A DNA stretch of 64,000 nt from Oscillospiraceae bacterium (GTDB taxonomy: Bacteria; Bacillota; Clostridia; Oscillospirales; Ruminococcaceae): contig SFFJ01000005.1 in NCBI GenBank assembly GCA_004557855.1, forward strand, positions 1-64,000, written 5' to 3'. Shown one piece after another: positions 16,981-25,427 of the stretch. Numbering within the stretch: position 1 is the first letter of the stretch; each line of letters opens with the position of its first letter. Both the position numbers and the translations under genes were made by a program. The notes beneath the pieces are model-generated. The model did not search any database and was not told the origin of the DNA. It worked only from the letters and a program-made list of their open reading frames with translations.

Positions 16981-17009
16981 AATATCCCCCGGATTAACCG
17001 GGGGATATT
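16981..17009 (-). terminator. Terminator of the SDR gene
   Basis: AATATCCCCCGG and CCGGGGGATATT form a 12 bp stem around ATTAA. It lies 28 bp past the stop of the minus-strand SDR gene and could serve both directions. Confidence 0.65.
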
Positions 17010-17036
17010 TATTCATCTCTCTGTTATACCGCCGCC

Positions 17037-17852
17037 TCACTTCGCCTCGTTGATCGGCTCGGTATCGTTCACGGTGCCGGCAAGGTGGTTGACCCGCACC
17101 AGCCAATCGCTGAACGACGGGCTGATGGCATCGGCCCATGTCAGCAGGTGGCAGGAGAAGGACGGCACCATCAGCTCCTTCTTCTTTTTCACCACCGACC
17201 GGATAACTGCCTTTGCAACCATATCGGGGTCGCCCTTCGGGGTCAGCCTTGGGCAGTCCACGTGTGCGATCTGCGGGGTATCCATGCGGCTCGGGTAGAT
17301 GATCCCGACATGGACACCGCTTCCGCGCAGCTCCTGCCGCAGCACATGGAAAAAGCCGTTCATCGCAAACTTGGTCCCGACATAGGCCGCATCCGGCGGC
17401 ACGCCCTTTTTGCCGTCCATCGAGCAGGTGGTGATGATCGACCCGCTTTTCTTTTGGAGGAAATAGGGCAGAACGGCATAGACGCAGTTGAGACACCCGA
17501 AATAGTTGACCTCCATCAGCTTGCGGATCTGATCCATCCGCAGGTCCTTTGCCGGGCAGCGCAGATAGATCCCGGCGTTGCAGTGGAACACATCCAGCCC
17601 GCCCAGCGCCTCAATGGCGGTGTCGACCGCCCGCTTGATCACCTCGGCGTCGGTCACATCGGCTTCCATGACAACCGCCTTTCGGCCGAGCGCGCGTACC
17701 GCATCGGCCACCTCGTCCAGCCGTTCCCGGTTCCGGGCGATGAGTGCCACATCTGCGCCCTCCATCGCCATGCGCAGCGCCGTCGCCCTGCCTATTCCGC
17801 TGGAGGCGCCCGTGATGGCGACCTTTTTATCGAGCAGTTTCATTTTTCCCAT
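17037..17852 (-). CDS. Short-chain dehydrogenase/reductase (SDR)
   Basis: The 271-residue classical SDR has the NAD(P) motif TGASSGIG (residues 14-21), HCNAG, and the catalytic Ser-Tyr-Lys triad (TTCSMDG...YVGTK). A basic residue after the glycine motif (ARNRE) suggests NADP preference. After the core it has KKKKELMVPSFSCHLL and a C-terminal hydrophobic stretch common in SDRs acting on lipids or sterol-like substrates. GGAG precedes the ATG at 17852. It appears monocistronic, with a terminator at 16981. The substrate is not predictable. Confidence 0.88.
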   Translation of the reverse strand: MGKMKLLDKKVAITGASSGIGRATALRMAMEGADVALIARNRERLDEVADAVRALGRKAVVMEADVTDAEVIKRAVDTAIEALGGLDVFHCNAGIYLRCPAKDLRMDQIRKLMEVNYFGCLNCVYAVLPYFLQKKSGSIITTCSMDGKKGVPPDAAYVGTKFAMNGFFHVLRQELRGSGVHVGIIYPSRMDTPQIAHVDCPRLTPKGDPDMVAKAVIRSVVKKKKELMVPSFSCHLLTWADAISPSFSDWLVRVNHLAGTVNDTEPINEAK

Positions 17853-18033
17853 ATGCGTTCTCCGTTCTGTTATAAAATGTTACTTCAGCAGCGGGATCCT
17901 GCACTTGCGGCAGCGGCCCTCGCTCAAATCGTTCTTGGCATGGCAGATGGCAATACACCGCCCCCAAATGGCCGTGCCCCGGGGGAAAGATCCCCTCCAT
18001 AGTAGTCGATGAGCCCCGTTCTGTCAAGCGCCG

Positions 18034-19320
18034 CTATACCCCCCACATCACCCGGTAAAAGGTCTGCGGCACAAGGTGCAGATATTGCGCCATCCGCAGG
18101 TACTGCAGCTCCCACCAGCAGCCCGGCGCCCGCCCGGAAAGATAAACGATATGTGCGCACTGCCAAAGGAGCTTTTGAGGCAGACATTGCGCCCGCTGCT
18201 CCGGGTCGAAGCACCACAGCCCCCTACGGATGCTCTCCGTGAGCTCAAAGGCCCTCTCCCGGCAGCACCCCTCCCGCCGCAGCAGGGCATACAGCGCCTC
18301 ACGGGAATAAACGGGGTACTCCGCAAAGCTCCTTGCAAACCGTTCGTCCCACCGCAGCTTCCGGTACAGACTATCATAGCTTGTGCTGTCCCCGCCGGGC
18401 CTTTCGTAGAGATTGCAGCAGGCGGTCAGGCAGTCCATGATCGCCCCGATGGTAGTCGGCTTTTGGCGGCGCAGCAGCGCCCGTTGCTCTTTGTCGGGGA
18501 TGTCGGTCACTAACATATCCTGCAGCAGTGTCCGGGTCGGCAGGATGACCGGCAGCTCGGAAAATAAAATCCCGCTTTCCCGCTGCAGCGCCTCCATCCG
18601 GTCCAAAAGCTCCGTCCGGCGCAGCTCAAGCGGGACCGGCACCTTATCCAGGTCGGTCACATCAATGCAAAGCACTCCGAATTCGTCACGGATTTTCAGC
18701 GACTCCGGCATGGTGTCCATCGTCTTGCCCCGGGGCAGCACCACCATCCCAAAGGACTCGTACCTGTCGGCGGAATCCCACCAACAGGCGGCGGGTACCG
18801 CACACCTGCCCCGTTTGCGGTAGTGCTGTTCGATCACCCTGCACCCGGTGGGGTAAAAGCCGTTGGAAAACCAGTAGGAAAAAGCCCCCATCTCCACCGC
18901 GGAGTCGCTCCACTGCCGCCGTAGTGAAAACCCGTCCCGCCGCAGGGGTTTGCCGCAATGGGGGCAGTCTGCCGGGGGCAGGTCCAATCCCACCACCACC
19001 CCCTTCGGCTCGGTGTAATAGCCGCAGGCGGTGCAGTAATAGTGTGTAGAAAGCGGGTTTAAGTCATGGTCACCCAGCAAATAGACAAGCATAGTGCCCT
19101 GAACAGAATTGGGCACATATATTTTGCTGAACGTCCTCTCCGCCGCCTTGCTGATCTCCCGAAACAGCAGATATTCCTCCGCCGTTCCGGCACGCTCCAC
19201 CAGCTCCAGCTCATGGCGGTAGCGCCACATGGCCGCAGGCGGCACCCCGGCGGGGTAAAGCCGTTCCAGCCCCCTCCGGCAGCAGCTTTTCAGCATCTCC
19301 AGCATATCCTCCATCGGCAT
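18034..19320 (-). CDS. Degenerate PolC-like protein lacking polymerase active site
   Basis: A 428-residue protein that lines up with the polymerase part of PolC (DNA polymerase III alpha). LKSCCRRGLERLY matches its palm entry. DLNPLSTHYYCTACG (86-100) and DLPPADCPHCGKPLRRDG (113-130) match PolC NPLPPHYVCP and DLPxxxCPxCG with both Cys pairs, and YSREALYALLRREG to TESIRRG matches the PolC region before its KYMFPKAHA motif. The RGS loop, the PDIDLNF catalytic aspartates and that last motif are lost, so it cannot polymerise DNA. It is divergent from a small Cys/Trp protein, a WYL regulator and a GIY-YIG gene. The start at 19320 has GAGGGGAG upstream. Function unknown. Confidence 0.7.
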   Translation of the reverse strand: MPMEDMLEMLKSCCRRGLERLYPAGVPPAAMWRYRHELELVERAGTAEEYLLFREISKAAERTFSKIYVPNSVQGTMLVYLLGDHDLNPLSTHYYCTACGYYTEPKGVVVGLDLPPADCPHCGKPLRRDGFSLRRQWSDSAVEMGAFSYWFSNGFYPTGCRVIEQHYRKRGRCAVPAACWWDSADRYESFGMVVLPRGKTMDTMPESLKIRDEFGVLCIDVTDLDKVPVPLELRRTELLDRMEALQRESGILFSELPVILPTRTLLQDMLVTDIPDKEQRALLRRQKPTTIGAIMDCLTACCNLYERPGGDSTSYDSLYRKLRWDERFARSFAEYPVYSREALYALLRREGCCRERAFELTESIRRGLWCFDPEQRAQCLPQKLLWQCAHIVYLSGRAPGCWWELQYLRMAQYLHLVPQTFYRVMWGV

Positions 19321-19350
19321 ATCGCTCCCCTCTTCTTCGTTGATGGCCCC

Positions 19351-19389
19351 AGTATACCAAACGCCCCTGTACATTCTCCTGCACACCCT
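19351..19389 (-). promoter_or_regulatory. Promoter of PolC-like gene with TGTACA-type operator
   Basis: TATACT (minus; 19351-19356), 7 bp, then CCCCTGTACA-N6-TGCACACCCT (19364-19389). The -10, spacing and left arm are the same as at 5071-5109 (AGTATA-N-CAAACG-CCCCTGTACA); only the far arm has decayed. A shared regulator is likely, and the neighbouring WYL protein is the first suspect. Confidence 0.6.
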
Positions 19390-19450
19390 CCCGTGCTATC
19401 CTCTATACAAGCACAGGATAATGTGCTACAATTTGGAAAGGAGAATCTCC

Positions 19451-19654
19451 ATGAGCAGCTATTCGAAAGCAAATAAAGTATGCGCCACCTGCGCCCATTG
19501 GGGCGGCAACCGGAATTCCATTGCAGGAGGCTTTCAGGTATCGCCGACCAGCAGCAGCGGCCGATGCGGCAGCACCCGAAGCCCCCATCGGGGAAGTCAG
19601 TGCCCCCAAAGCTCCGGTTGTCCCGGTTGGGAGAAATGGCCCGGACTAAAGTAA
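19451..19654 (+). CDS. 67-aa Cys/Trp-rich small protein
   Basis: The peptide has CATCAHWGGNR near residue 11, a middle Ser/Thr/Gly-rich section with one Cys, and ends CPQSSGCPGWEKWPGLK, giving five cysteines and three tryptophans in 67 residues. The pattern suggests a small metal (Zn or Fe-S) site. GGAAAGGAG precedes the ATG by eight bases, so translation is credible. It is the first gene of an operon with the WYL regulator (11 bp gap) and the GIY-YIG gene. I recall similar short CxxCxxW proteins in mobile regions but cannot name the family. Confidence 0.6.
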   Translation: MSSYSKANKVCATCAHWGGNRNSIAGGFQVSPTSSSGRCGSTRSPHRGSQCPQSSGCPGWEKWPGLK

Positions 19655-19665
19655 AGGAGTACGCC

Positions 19666-20616
19666 ATGTTGAGTGAAAAAGCCTATGCCCTCTGCCTGCT
19701 GGAAATTTTGCAGGAGCATTCCGACGCCGAACACATCCTGCCCATGCGGGAAATCATCGCCAAAATGCAGGTCATCTACGGCATCCGGCCCGACCGCCGA
19801 ACCATCTATGCTGCGGCGGCGCTGCTCATCGGGCTGGGCTACGATCTCTCCGTCTATGAGGAAAACGGCGTGGGCTACTATCTGCGCAGCCGCCCGCTGG
19901 AGCAGTCGGAGGTCCTGCTGCTGACCGACGCCGTCTATGCGTTCCCCTTCATTTCCGCCCGGCAGACGGAGCAGCTGGTGCAAAAGCTGCAAAAGCAGTT
20001 AAGCTGCCACCAGCGCAAAAAATACCGCCACTTGACCATCGCCCGGCAGCAGCGCAAAACCGATAACCGGCAGGTCTTTTGGAACATCGAGCAGCTGGAT
20101 GAGGCTATCACCCGAAAGAAAAAAGTGCAGATGGATTACCTGCACTACGGGTTGGATAAAAAGCAGCACATCACCAACAGCCACACCGTCAGCCCCTACG
20201 AAATGACCTACCTCAACGAGCATTACTACCTCATCTGCGTCCCGGATGATGTCCCGAAGACCCGCCTGTTCCGCATCGACCGCATGGCAAATATCCGCCT
20301 GCTGGAGGCGCCCCGCAGTGAGCAGCCGGCCATCCGGCAGGAGGCGCAGGACGCCGTTTATGCCTATGTCGGCGCCCCGGAGCAGATTGTCATGCGCTGC
20401 GACCGCTGGATTTTGGATGATGTCATCGACCGCTTCGGCAGCGATGTCCGCATAACCGGGGACGGGGAGGAGCACTTCACCGCCGCCTTCACCGCCCCGC
20501 CCCGCGGCATCAAGTTCTGGGCGCTGCAATACCTGCCCTACGTGGAGCTCCTGCAGCCCCTCTGGCTCCGCAATGAGATCATCGAAAGCATCGGCAAAAA
20601 TAAATACCTGAAATAG
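19666..20616 (+). CDS. WYL-domain transcriptional regulator
   Basis: The 316-residue protein has an N-terminal winged HTH (MREIIAKMQVIYGIRPDRRT, about residues 23-42). Its WYL domain contains VSPYEMTYLNEHYYLICV, LFRIDRMANIRLLE and the C-terminal WCX region ending in LLQPLWLRNEIIE. WYL regulators sense nucleic-acid or small ligands and often control defence and DNA-damage genes. The start at 19666 has AAAGGAG seven bases upstream. Its probable targets are its own operon and the divergent PolC-like gene, and possibly the ATPase at 4131, which shares the operator. Confidence 0.85.
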   Translation: MLSEKAYALCLLEILQEHSDAEHILPMREIIAKMQVIYGIRPDRRTIYAAAALLIGLGYDLSVYEENGVGYYLRSRPLEQSEVLLLTDAVYAFPFISARQTEQLVQKLQKQLSCHQRKKYRHLTIARQQRKTDNRQVFWNIEQLDEAITRKKKVQMDYLHYGLDKKQHITNSHTVSPYEMTYLNEHYYLICVPDDVPKTRLFRIDRMANIRLLEAPRSEQPAIRQEAQDAVYAYVGAPEQIVMRCDRWILDDVIDRFGSDVRITGDGEEHFTAAFTAPPRGIKFWALQYLPYVELLQPLWLRNEIIESIGKNKYLK

Positions 20617-20628
20617 GAGGAACGCAGC

Positions 20629-21459
20629 ATGGAAGTATTATTATTGAACGATCTTTTAAGGCTTTCCCCGGAGGAGTCGGCGTGTGCCAAGGTCAGGTTT
20701 AATCAGCACAACGGCACTGATGACCCCATGGAGCTTTACAAAAGCAACCCGGATAAAGTCAATGTCGAGTGGTTGTTCTGGAAAACAAAGCAACGGTATT
20801 TCAGCGTGGGACAAATTGCGATCTGCCTTCTCAAGCTCTCCCAAGACCAATGGCTTTTGACGACCATCAAGCGGGTCACGGAGGACTTGAATGTCAGTAA
20901 CGGCATCTGCTATCACGGCGAGGAGCTCGAACAATACCGCCCACTGTTCGGCCGGGTCATTATTCGCTATCATAAGGACACCCAGTCGCAGGGGCGCATG
21001 TTTAAGCACATACAGGATGACCTTATCGTAAGCCAAATCCTGCCCGCCCCGTTTGACGGGGAGGACTTCCCCGGCTACGATAATGTGCGTCTTTCGTTCC
21101 CGCAGCTAAAAACCATTATCGACTGCGGAAAAAGGGATTGGGAAGCCGCCTTGAAAAATCAGAAAGCAGTCTATCTCATTACCGATAAGCACACCGGAAA
21201 GCTCTATGTCGGCTCCGCCACCGGCAAAAACGGCATGCTATGGAAACGATGGAGCGACTATGTTACTACCGGCCACGGCGGAAATGTCAGGCTCGAAGAG
21301 CTTATCCGGCAAAACGGAAAGGACTATGCAGAAAAGTATTTTCAGTATTCCATTCTGGAAAACTATAATTTCAAGGTCGATGACAGCTTCATCATAGAAA
21401 GAGAGTCCTGGTGGAAGGAAACCCTGCAAAGCCGTAAGTGGGGCTACAACGATAATTAA
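20629..21459 (+). CDS. GIY-YIG nuclease-domain protein
   Basis: A 276-residue protein whose C-terminal ~100 residues form a GIY-YIG domain: VYLITD...KLYVGSATG (the G of GIY is replaced by V), an arginine region WKRWSDYV, and a glutamate in IIERESWWKETL as metal ligand. The N-terminal ~170 residues are unassigned and contain VGQIAICLLKLSQDQ and two short basic stretches. It should cut or bind DNA. It follows the WYL gene by 12 bp with GGAGG, and ends at a strong terminator (21474). Confidence 0.8.
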   Translation: MEVLLLNDLLRLSPEESACAKVRFNQHNGTDDPMELYKSNPDKVNVEWLFWKTKQRYFSVGQIAICLLKLSQDQWLLTTIKRVTEDLNVSNGICYHGEELEQYRPLFGRVIIRYHKDTQSQGRMFKHIQDDLIVSQILPAPFDGEDFPGYDNVRLSFPQLKTIIDCGKRDWEAALKNQKAVYLITDKHTGKLYVGSATGKNGMLWKRWSDYVTTGHGGNVRLEELIRQNGKDYAEKYFQYSILENYNFKVDDSFIIERESWWKETLQSRKWGYNDN

Positions 21460-21473
21460 CCGAAAGCAGGCGC

Positions 21474-21510
21474 CGCCCCGGCTATCCAATGGACAGCCGG
21501 GGCGGTTTTC
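21474..21510 (+). terminator. Terminator of the WYL/GIY-YIG operon
   Basis: GCCGCCCCGGCT pairs with AGCCGGGGCGGT, followed by TTTTC. It also faces the end of the minus-strand binding-protein gene. Confidence 0.8.
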
Positions 21511-21531
21511 TCGTGATGCAGCTTATGCGGT

Positions 21532-22623
21532 TTATGCGGCGGCCTTCGCTTCGGCAGCGCCGACGGAATTCGCAACCAGAGCGTTATAGGCCTCATCGGT
21601 CAGGTCGGTGTGATAGAACAGCTTGAAGTACTCGGTCACCTCGGCCTGCAGATCATAATCGGCAGTCTCCGGATACAGCAGCTTGGCCATCCACATCATG
21701 CCCAGCATCCGCTGAACGCTGGGGGGGAAGCCCATCCAGTTGTAGGGGCCGTTGGGAACCTCATAGTAGCGGCCTTCCTTGATGGCGGTCACGCCCTGCC
21801 AGGCGCTGTCCTCACCGACGGTGGCATAAACGCTGCCGGGGGCAAACAGGATCACATCGGGGTTCCACTTGAGGATCTGCTCCATGTCCACCTCGTTGCC
21901 GGTGCCCTTGGAGGAGGGGGACTCTACGACTGCCAGGTTGTTGGCAAGCAGGTCGATGACCTCGGCATGGTAGCTGCCCTGCGCAATGACGTTCTGGCCC
22001 TTATCGCCCAGGCAGTACAGCAGGTTGGCCTTCTCTACGCTTTCGGCAATCTTATTGGTGCGGGAATAAACCATATCGCAGTATTCGCCCAGGGCGTTGC
22101 CCTCGGTCTCCTTGCCCAGCAGGGTGCCCAGGGTGCGGTAGGTGTCGCCCATATGGCCGGTGTAGCAGTCAATGTGAACAAAGGGGATACCGGTCTGCTC
22201 CTGCAGAGCGTTCAGGTCATCAACCATGCTGCCCTTCTGCTCGCCCACGTCAATGACGACCTCGGCGCCGGACTGCAGCAGCGTCTCCAGGTTCAGCTCG
22301 CCCTTGCCGCCATACAGCTGGCCCAGCTTGGGCAGGGTGTAGTACTCATCGGGGATGAGCCCCTTGGCTTCCTCGCCCCAGTCGTTGGCAACGCCCACCA
22401 TCATCTCGGGGGCAATGGCAAAGACCACGATCTGTGCCAGAGGGCCGGAGATGGCGATCTTGGAAAGCTTGCTCGGCAGGGTCACTTCACGGCCCAGAGA
22501 GTCGGTGAAGGTACGGGTGGTCGGCTCGGGATCGGGGGTCGGTTCATTGGGCTGGCCGCAGCCGGTCAGCGCCAGCATGGCGATCATCATGACCGCCAGC
22601 AGGATAGAAAGCAGTTTTTTCAT
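21532..22623 (-). CDS. Metal-chelate ABC transporter substrate-binding lipoprotein
   Basis: The 363-residue protein has a lipoprotein signal (MKKLLSILLAVMMIAMLALTG then Cys, lipobox LTGC) and a Fe/B12-type binding fold (PF01497), with TRTFTDSLGREVTLP, a WGEEAKGLIPDEYYTLPKLG first-lobe section, and a TAIKEGRYYEVPNGPYNWMG end like those that bind siderophores, haem or corrinoids. The start at 22623 has AAAGGAG nine bases upstream. It is the last gene of a permease-ATPase-methyltransferase-binding-protein operon. Substrate unresolved. Confidence 0.88.
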   Translation of the reverse strand: MKKLLSILLAVMMIAMLALTGCGQPNEPTPDPEPTTRTFTDSLGREVTLPSKLSKIAISGPLAQIVVFAIAPEMMVGVANDWGEEAKGLIPDEYYTLPKLGQLYGGKGELNLETLLQSGAEVVIDVGEQKGSMVDDLNALQEQTGIPFVHIDCYTGHMGDTYRTLGTLLGKETEGNALGEYCDMVYSRTNKIAESVEKANLLYCLGDKGQNVIAQGSYHAEVIDLLANNLAVVESPSSKGTGNEVDMEQILKWNPDVILFAPGSVYATVGEDSAWQGVTAIKEGRYYEVPNGPYNWMGFPPSVQRMLGMMWMAKLLYPETADYDLQAEVTEYFKLFYHTDLTDEAYNALVANSVGAAEAKAAA

Positions 22624-22642
22624 CTTCTGTGCTCCTTTTGTG

Positions 22643-23368
22643 TTAAATATATTCTGATGCAGGGATATCCCTGCTGTCGAACTGTATGATCCCCATTTGC
22701 TTGGGCTGGGGCAGGTAAAAGGGGAAATCCTCCCTCCCGGTGGCAATCAGCCGCCGCCGCACCGCATCCTCGGTGATGGCCTCGCCGCTTTTATCGTAGA
22801 TCTCAAAAAACCGGCAGGCATCCCCGATGGTACGAAAGGGCTGCCCCATTTCCAGCGCCAGCATCTCGCCGGTATGGGGGATGTGCAGTTCATCCAAGAG
22901 CGCGCACATATCGGCATAGCTTTCGTGGTTCAGCTTTTGCTTCCCGATGGAAAACCGGTGATCCTGCCACGCCTTTTTGATGAGGATAACAGGTCCCCGG
23001 CATTGGGCACGGGCCAGCCGCAGCACCTCCCGGCCGATGCCGAAAAAGCAGAATACCATGGCGTCGTAGGGGGTGTCGGGGGGCAGCTCGGCTATTTCGC
23101 CGCACTGCGGCGTGATATTGGTGATGCCCTCTTTTGCGCAGTTTTCCCGCAGCACGGCCAGCGTCTCCTCGCATACATCCACCGCCGTCACCCGGCGGCA
23201 GTAGGGGGCCAGCCGCAGCGAAAGATACCCCAGCCCGCACCCGGCGTCGCACACATGGGCGTTTTGGGGCAGCCGCCCGGCCAGATACTCCGCCAGCAGG
23301 CGGTGGTAGTCGCTCTGCTCGCTGGCATCCCGCAAAAACCGGATCATATCCTCATTCCAACGGAACAT
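22643..23368 (-). CDS. SAM-dependent methyltransferase in the uptake operon
   Basis: A 241-residue class I methyltransferase with motif I VCDAGCGLGYLSLRLA near residue 40, then VTAVDVCEETLAVL and PQCGEIAELP. The start at 23368 is preceded by AAGGAGG; the gene overlaps the end of the ATPase gene by 17 bp, so translation is coupled. Placement inside a FecBCD-type operon suggests it modifies the imported chelate or a corrinoid/porphyrin, but the sequence does not show the substrate. Confidence 0.8.
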   Translation of the reverse strand: MFRWNEDMIRFLRDASEQSDYHRLLAEYLAGRLPQNAHVCDAGCGLGYLSLRLAPYCRRVTAVDVCEETLAVLRENCAKEGITNITPQCGEIAELPPDTPYDAMVFCFFGIGREVLRLARAQCRGPVILIKKAWQDHRFSIGKQKLNHESYADMCALLDELHIPHTGEMLALEMGQPFRTIGDACRFFEIYDKSGEAITEDAVRRRLIATGREDFPFYLPQPKQMGIIQFDSRDIPASEYI

Positions 23369-24149
23369 CGGCATCCTCCTTCAGCATCGGGACGATCAAC
23401 CGTCCCTCCTCGGCCTCGGCCAGCCGCGTTTTAATGTGATACAGCTTTTCCAATAGGGCAGGGGAGATGACCTCCTCCGGGGTGCCGTCGGCGCAGATGA
23501 CCCCGTCATGCAGCGCCAGAATACGGTCGGCAAACAGCAGCGCCTGCTGCGGGTTGTGGCTGGAAAGCAGAATGGTATATCCCTGCCGTGCCAGTGTCTT
23601 GACCCGCTGCATCACCCGCAGCTGGTTCCCGTAGTCCAGGCTGCTGGTCGGCTCGTCCATGATCAGCAGGCGGGTCTGCTGCGCCAGCGCCCGGGCGATC
23701 AGCACCAGCTGCTGCTCCCCGCCGGAAAGCTGCCCGTAGCTGCGGCGCTCCATCCCGGCAATGCCCACCTGGGCCAGCGCCTCCCGCGCAATGCCGAGCT
23801 CCCGTTCTCCGGGGCTTTGCAGTCCCCGCACCTGATGGGTAGTGCCCATCAGCACCATCTCCAGTACGGTATAGTGGAAGGTCGGGGTGTGGGTCTGCGG
23901 GATATAGGCCACCAGGGCGGCCATTTCCCGCGGGGAAAGGCTTTTACCCTCCCGCCCGGCGATGGTAATACTGCCCCGGTAGCTGCGGTACAGCCCCAGC
24001 AGGCAGCGGAACAGGGTGCTTTTCCCGGCGCCGTTGGGGCCCAGCACGGCAATCAGCTGGCCCTCTCCGGCGGTAAAATCCACCCCGTGCAGCACTTCAT
24101 TTTTCCCGTAGGAAAAGCGCACGTTTTTCGCTTCGATCATAGGGTTCAT
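23352..24149 (-). CDS. ABC transporter ATPase, FecE/BtuD-like
   Basis: The 265-residue ATPase has Walker A GPNGAGKST, Q-loop PQTHTP, signature LSGGEQQ, Walker B LLIMDEPTSSLD and H-loop SSHNPQ. It powers the permease encoded just upstream (4 bp overlap, ATGA-type), moving a metal chelate into the cell. The stretch ends KEDADVPLE. All motifs are intact. Confidence 0.93.
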   Translation of the reverse strand: MNPMIEAKNVRFSYGKNEVLHGVDFTAGEGQLIAVLGPNGAGKSTLFRCLLGLYRSYRGSITIAGREGKSLSPREMAALVAYIPQTHTPTFHYTVLEMVLMGTTHQVRGLQSPGERELGIAREALAQVGIAGMERRSYGQLSGGEQQLVLIARALAQQTRLLIMDEPTSSLDYGNQLRVMQRVKTLARQGYTILLSSHNPQQALLFADRILALHDGVICADGTPEEVISPALLEKLYHIKTRLAEAEEGRLIVPMLKEDADVPLE

Positions 24150-25255
24150 ACGCCGCCTCCTTTTTGGTTCATCAGGTAGATGAAGAACGGCGCCCCGATA
24201 AAGGCGGTCAGAATACCAATGGGGATCTCCACCGCCAGCAGGTTCCGGCTGATGTTATCCACCAGCAGCAGGAAGGCCGCCCCGAACAGCATCGAGGCCG
24301 GCAGCAGCTTGCGGTAGTCGTTGCCGACATACCGGCGGCACAGGTGGGGGATGACCAGACCCACCCAGCCGATCAGACCGCTGACCGAAACGGCGGCAGC
24401 GGTGATAAGGGTGGAGCAAACCACCACGATAAGCCGCAGCAGGGCGGTATTGACGCCCAGGGCACGTGCCTCCTCCTCCCCCAGGGTCAGCAGGTTCAGC
24501 CGCCAGCGAATCAGCATCATGGGGATCAGCCCCAGCGCCATCGGCAGCAGCGCAAAGCGCAGATCCACCCCACGGGTGCCGGAAAGGCTGCCCATCAGCC
24601 AGTAGGTGATCTCCGGCAGCTTACTGCCGGGGTCGGCCACCAGCTTGATATAGGAGGTCCCGGCCGAAAACAGCGAGCTGACCATGATCCCCGCCAAGAT
24701 CAGGTTGACGGTTTTGCGCCCCGGCGCCCGCTGCCCGATGACAAACACCAGCAGCACCGTCAGCAGGCTGAAGAAAAAGGCATACAGCGTGATGGCAAAG
24801 GAGGAGCGCCCCTGCAAAATGGCCAGCGCCGCCCCGAAGCACGCCCCGGTGGAGGCGCCCAGCAGGTCGGGGGCGGCCATGGGGTTCTGGAAGACCCCCT
24901 GATAGCACGCCCCGGCGGAGGCAAGACAGCACCCCACCAGGCACGCCATAATAATACGGGGCATCCGGATATTAAAGACGATGGTCTCCATCACGGGGAA
25001 CCAGGTGACCGGCACCGTAAACAGCCGGTCGGTGGCAAAGCCGAACGGCCGCCCCACCAGGTTCACAAGGGCGGTCAGCGCCCGTTGCAGCCCCTCGGCC
25101 ATCAGCCCCAGGAACTGCCCCGGGGACAGCGAGACCCCGTATCGTCCCAAAAAGAAGGACGCCAAAAAGACTGCCAGCAGCAGTGCGGCCAGCGCCCACA
25201 GGCGGCCGTACCCGGCAGTCCGGTTCACAGCGGTTCGGTTCACAGCTTTGCTCAT
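24146..25255 (-). CDS. FecCD-family permease
   Basis: The 369-residue membrane protein has about ten helices and FecCD landmarks: RMPRIIMACLVGCCLASAG, NPMAAPDLLGASTGACFGAA, SVSGLIGWVGLVIPHLCR and a GILTAFIGAPFF ending. It forms the homodimeric channel of a siderophore/haem/B12-type importer with the downstream ATPase. The N-terminus repeats NRTAVNRTA. It is the first gene of the operon, with a promoter at 25338-25366. Confidence 0.92.
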   Translation of the reverse strand: MSKAVNRTAVNRTAGYGRLWALAALLLAVFLASFFLGRYGVSLSPGQFLGLMAEGLQRALTALVNLVGRPFGFATDRLFTVPVTWFPVMETIVFNIRMPRIIMACLVGCCLASAGACYQGVFQNPMAAPDLLGASTGACFGAALAILQGRSSFAITLYAFFFSLLTVLLVFVIGQRAPGRKTVNLILAGIMVSSLFSAGTSYIKLVADPGSKLPEITYWLMGSLSGTRGVDLRFALLPMALGLIPMMLIRWRLNLLTLGEEEARALGVNTALLRLIVVVCSTLITAAAVSVSGLIGWVGLVIPHLCRRYVGNDYRKLLPASMLFGAAFLLLVDNISRNLLAVEIPIGILTAFIGAPFFIYLMNQKGGGV

Positions 25256-25337
25256 AGGGAAGGGTTCTCCTGTCGCGGGGGTTCTGCCGGGCGTATCACC
25301 CGGCCATTTATCTTATAAAAGAATAAGGCTATCGATA

Positions 25338-25366
25338 ATTATAGCCCCCACACGGGGTGGGGGCAA
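25338..25366 (-). promoter_or_regulatory. Promoter of the uptake operon with dyad in the spacer
   Basis: On the minus strand TTGCCC (25361-25366), 17 bp, TATAAT (25338-25343). The spacer is largely a dyad, CCCCCAC/GTGGGGG, suited to a repressor. AT-rich TTATCGATA follows the -10 and could belong to a Fur-like site, but I cannot match a full box. Confidence 0.5.
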
Positions 25367-25427
25367 TGCTGATTGTTCGTCATTATAGAAATGTTATTCG
25401 GCATTACGGAATATTCATGCCGGCCGT

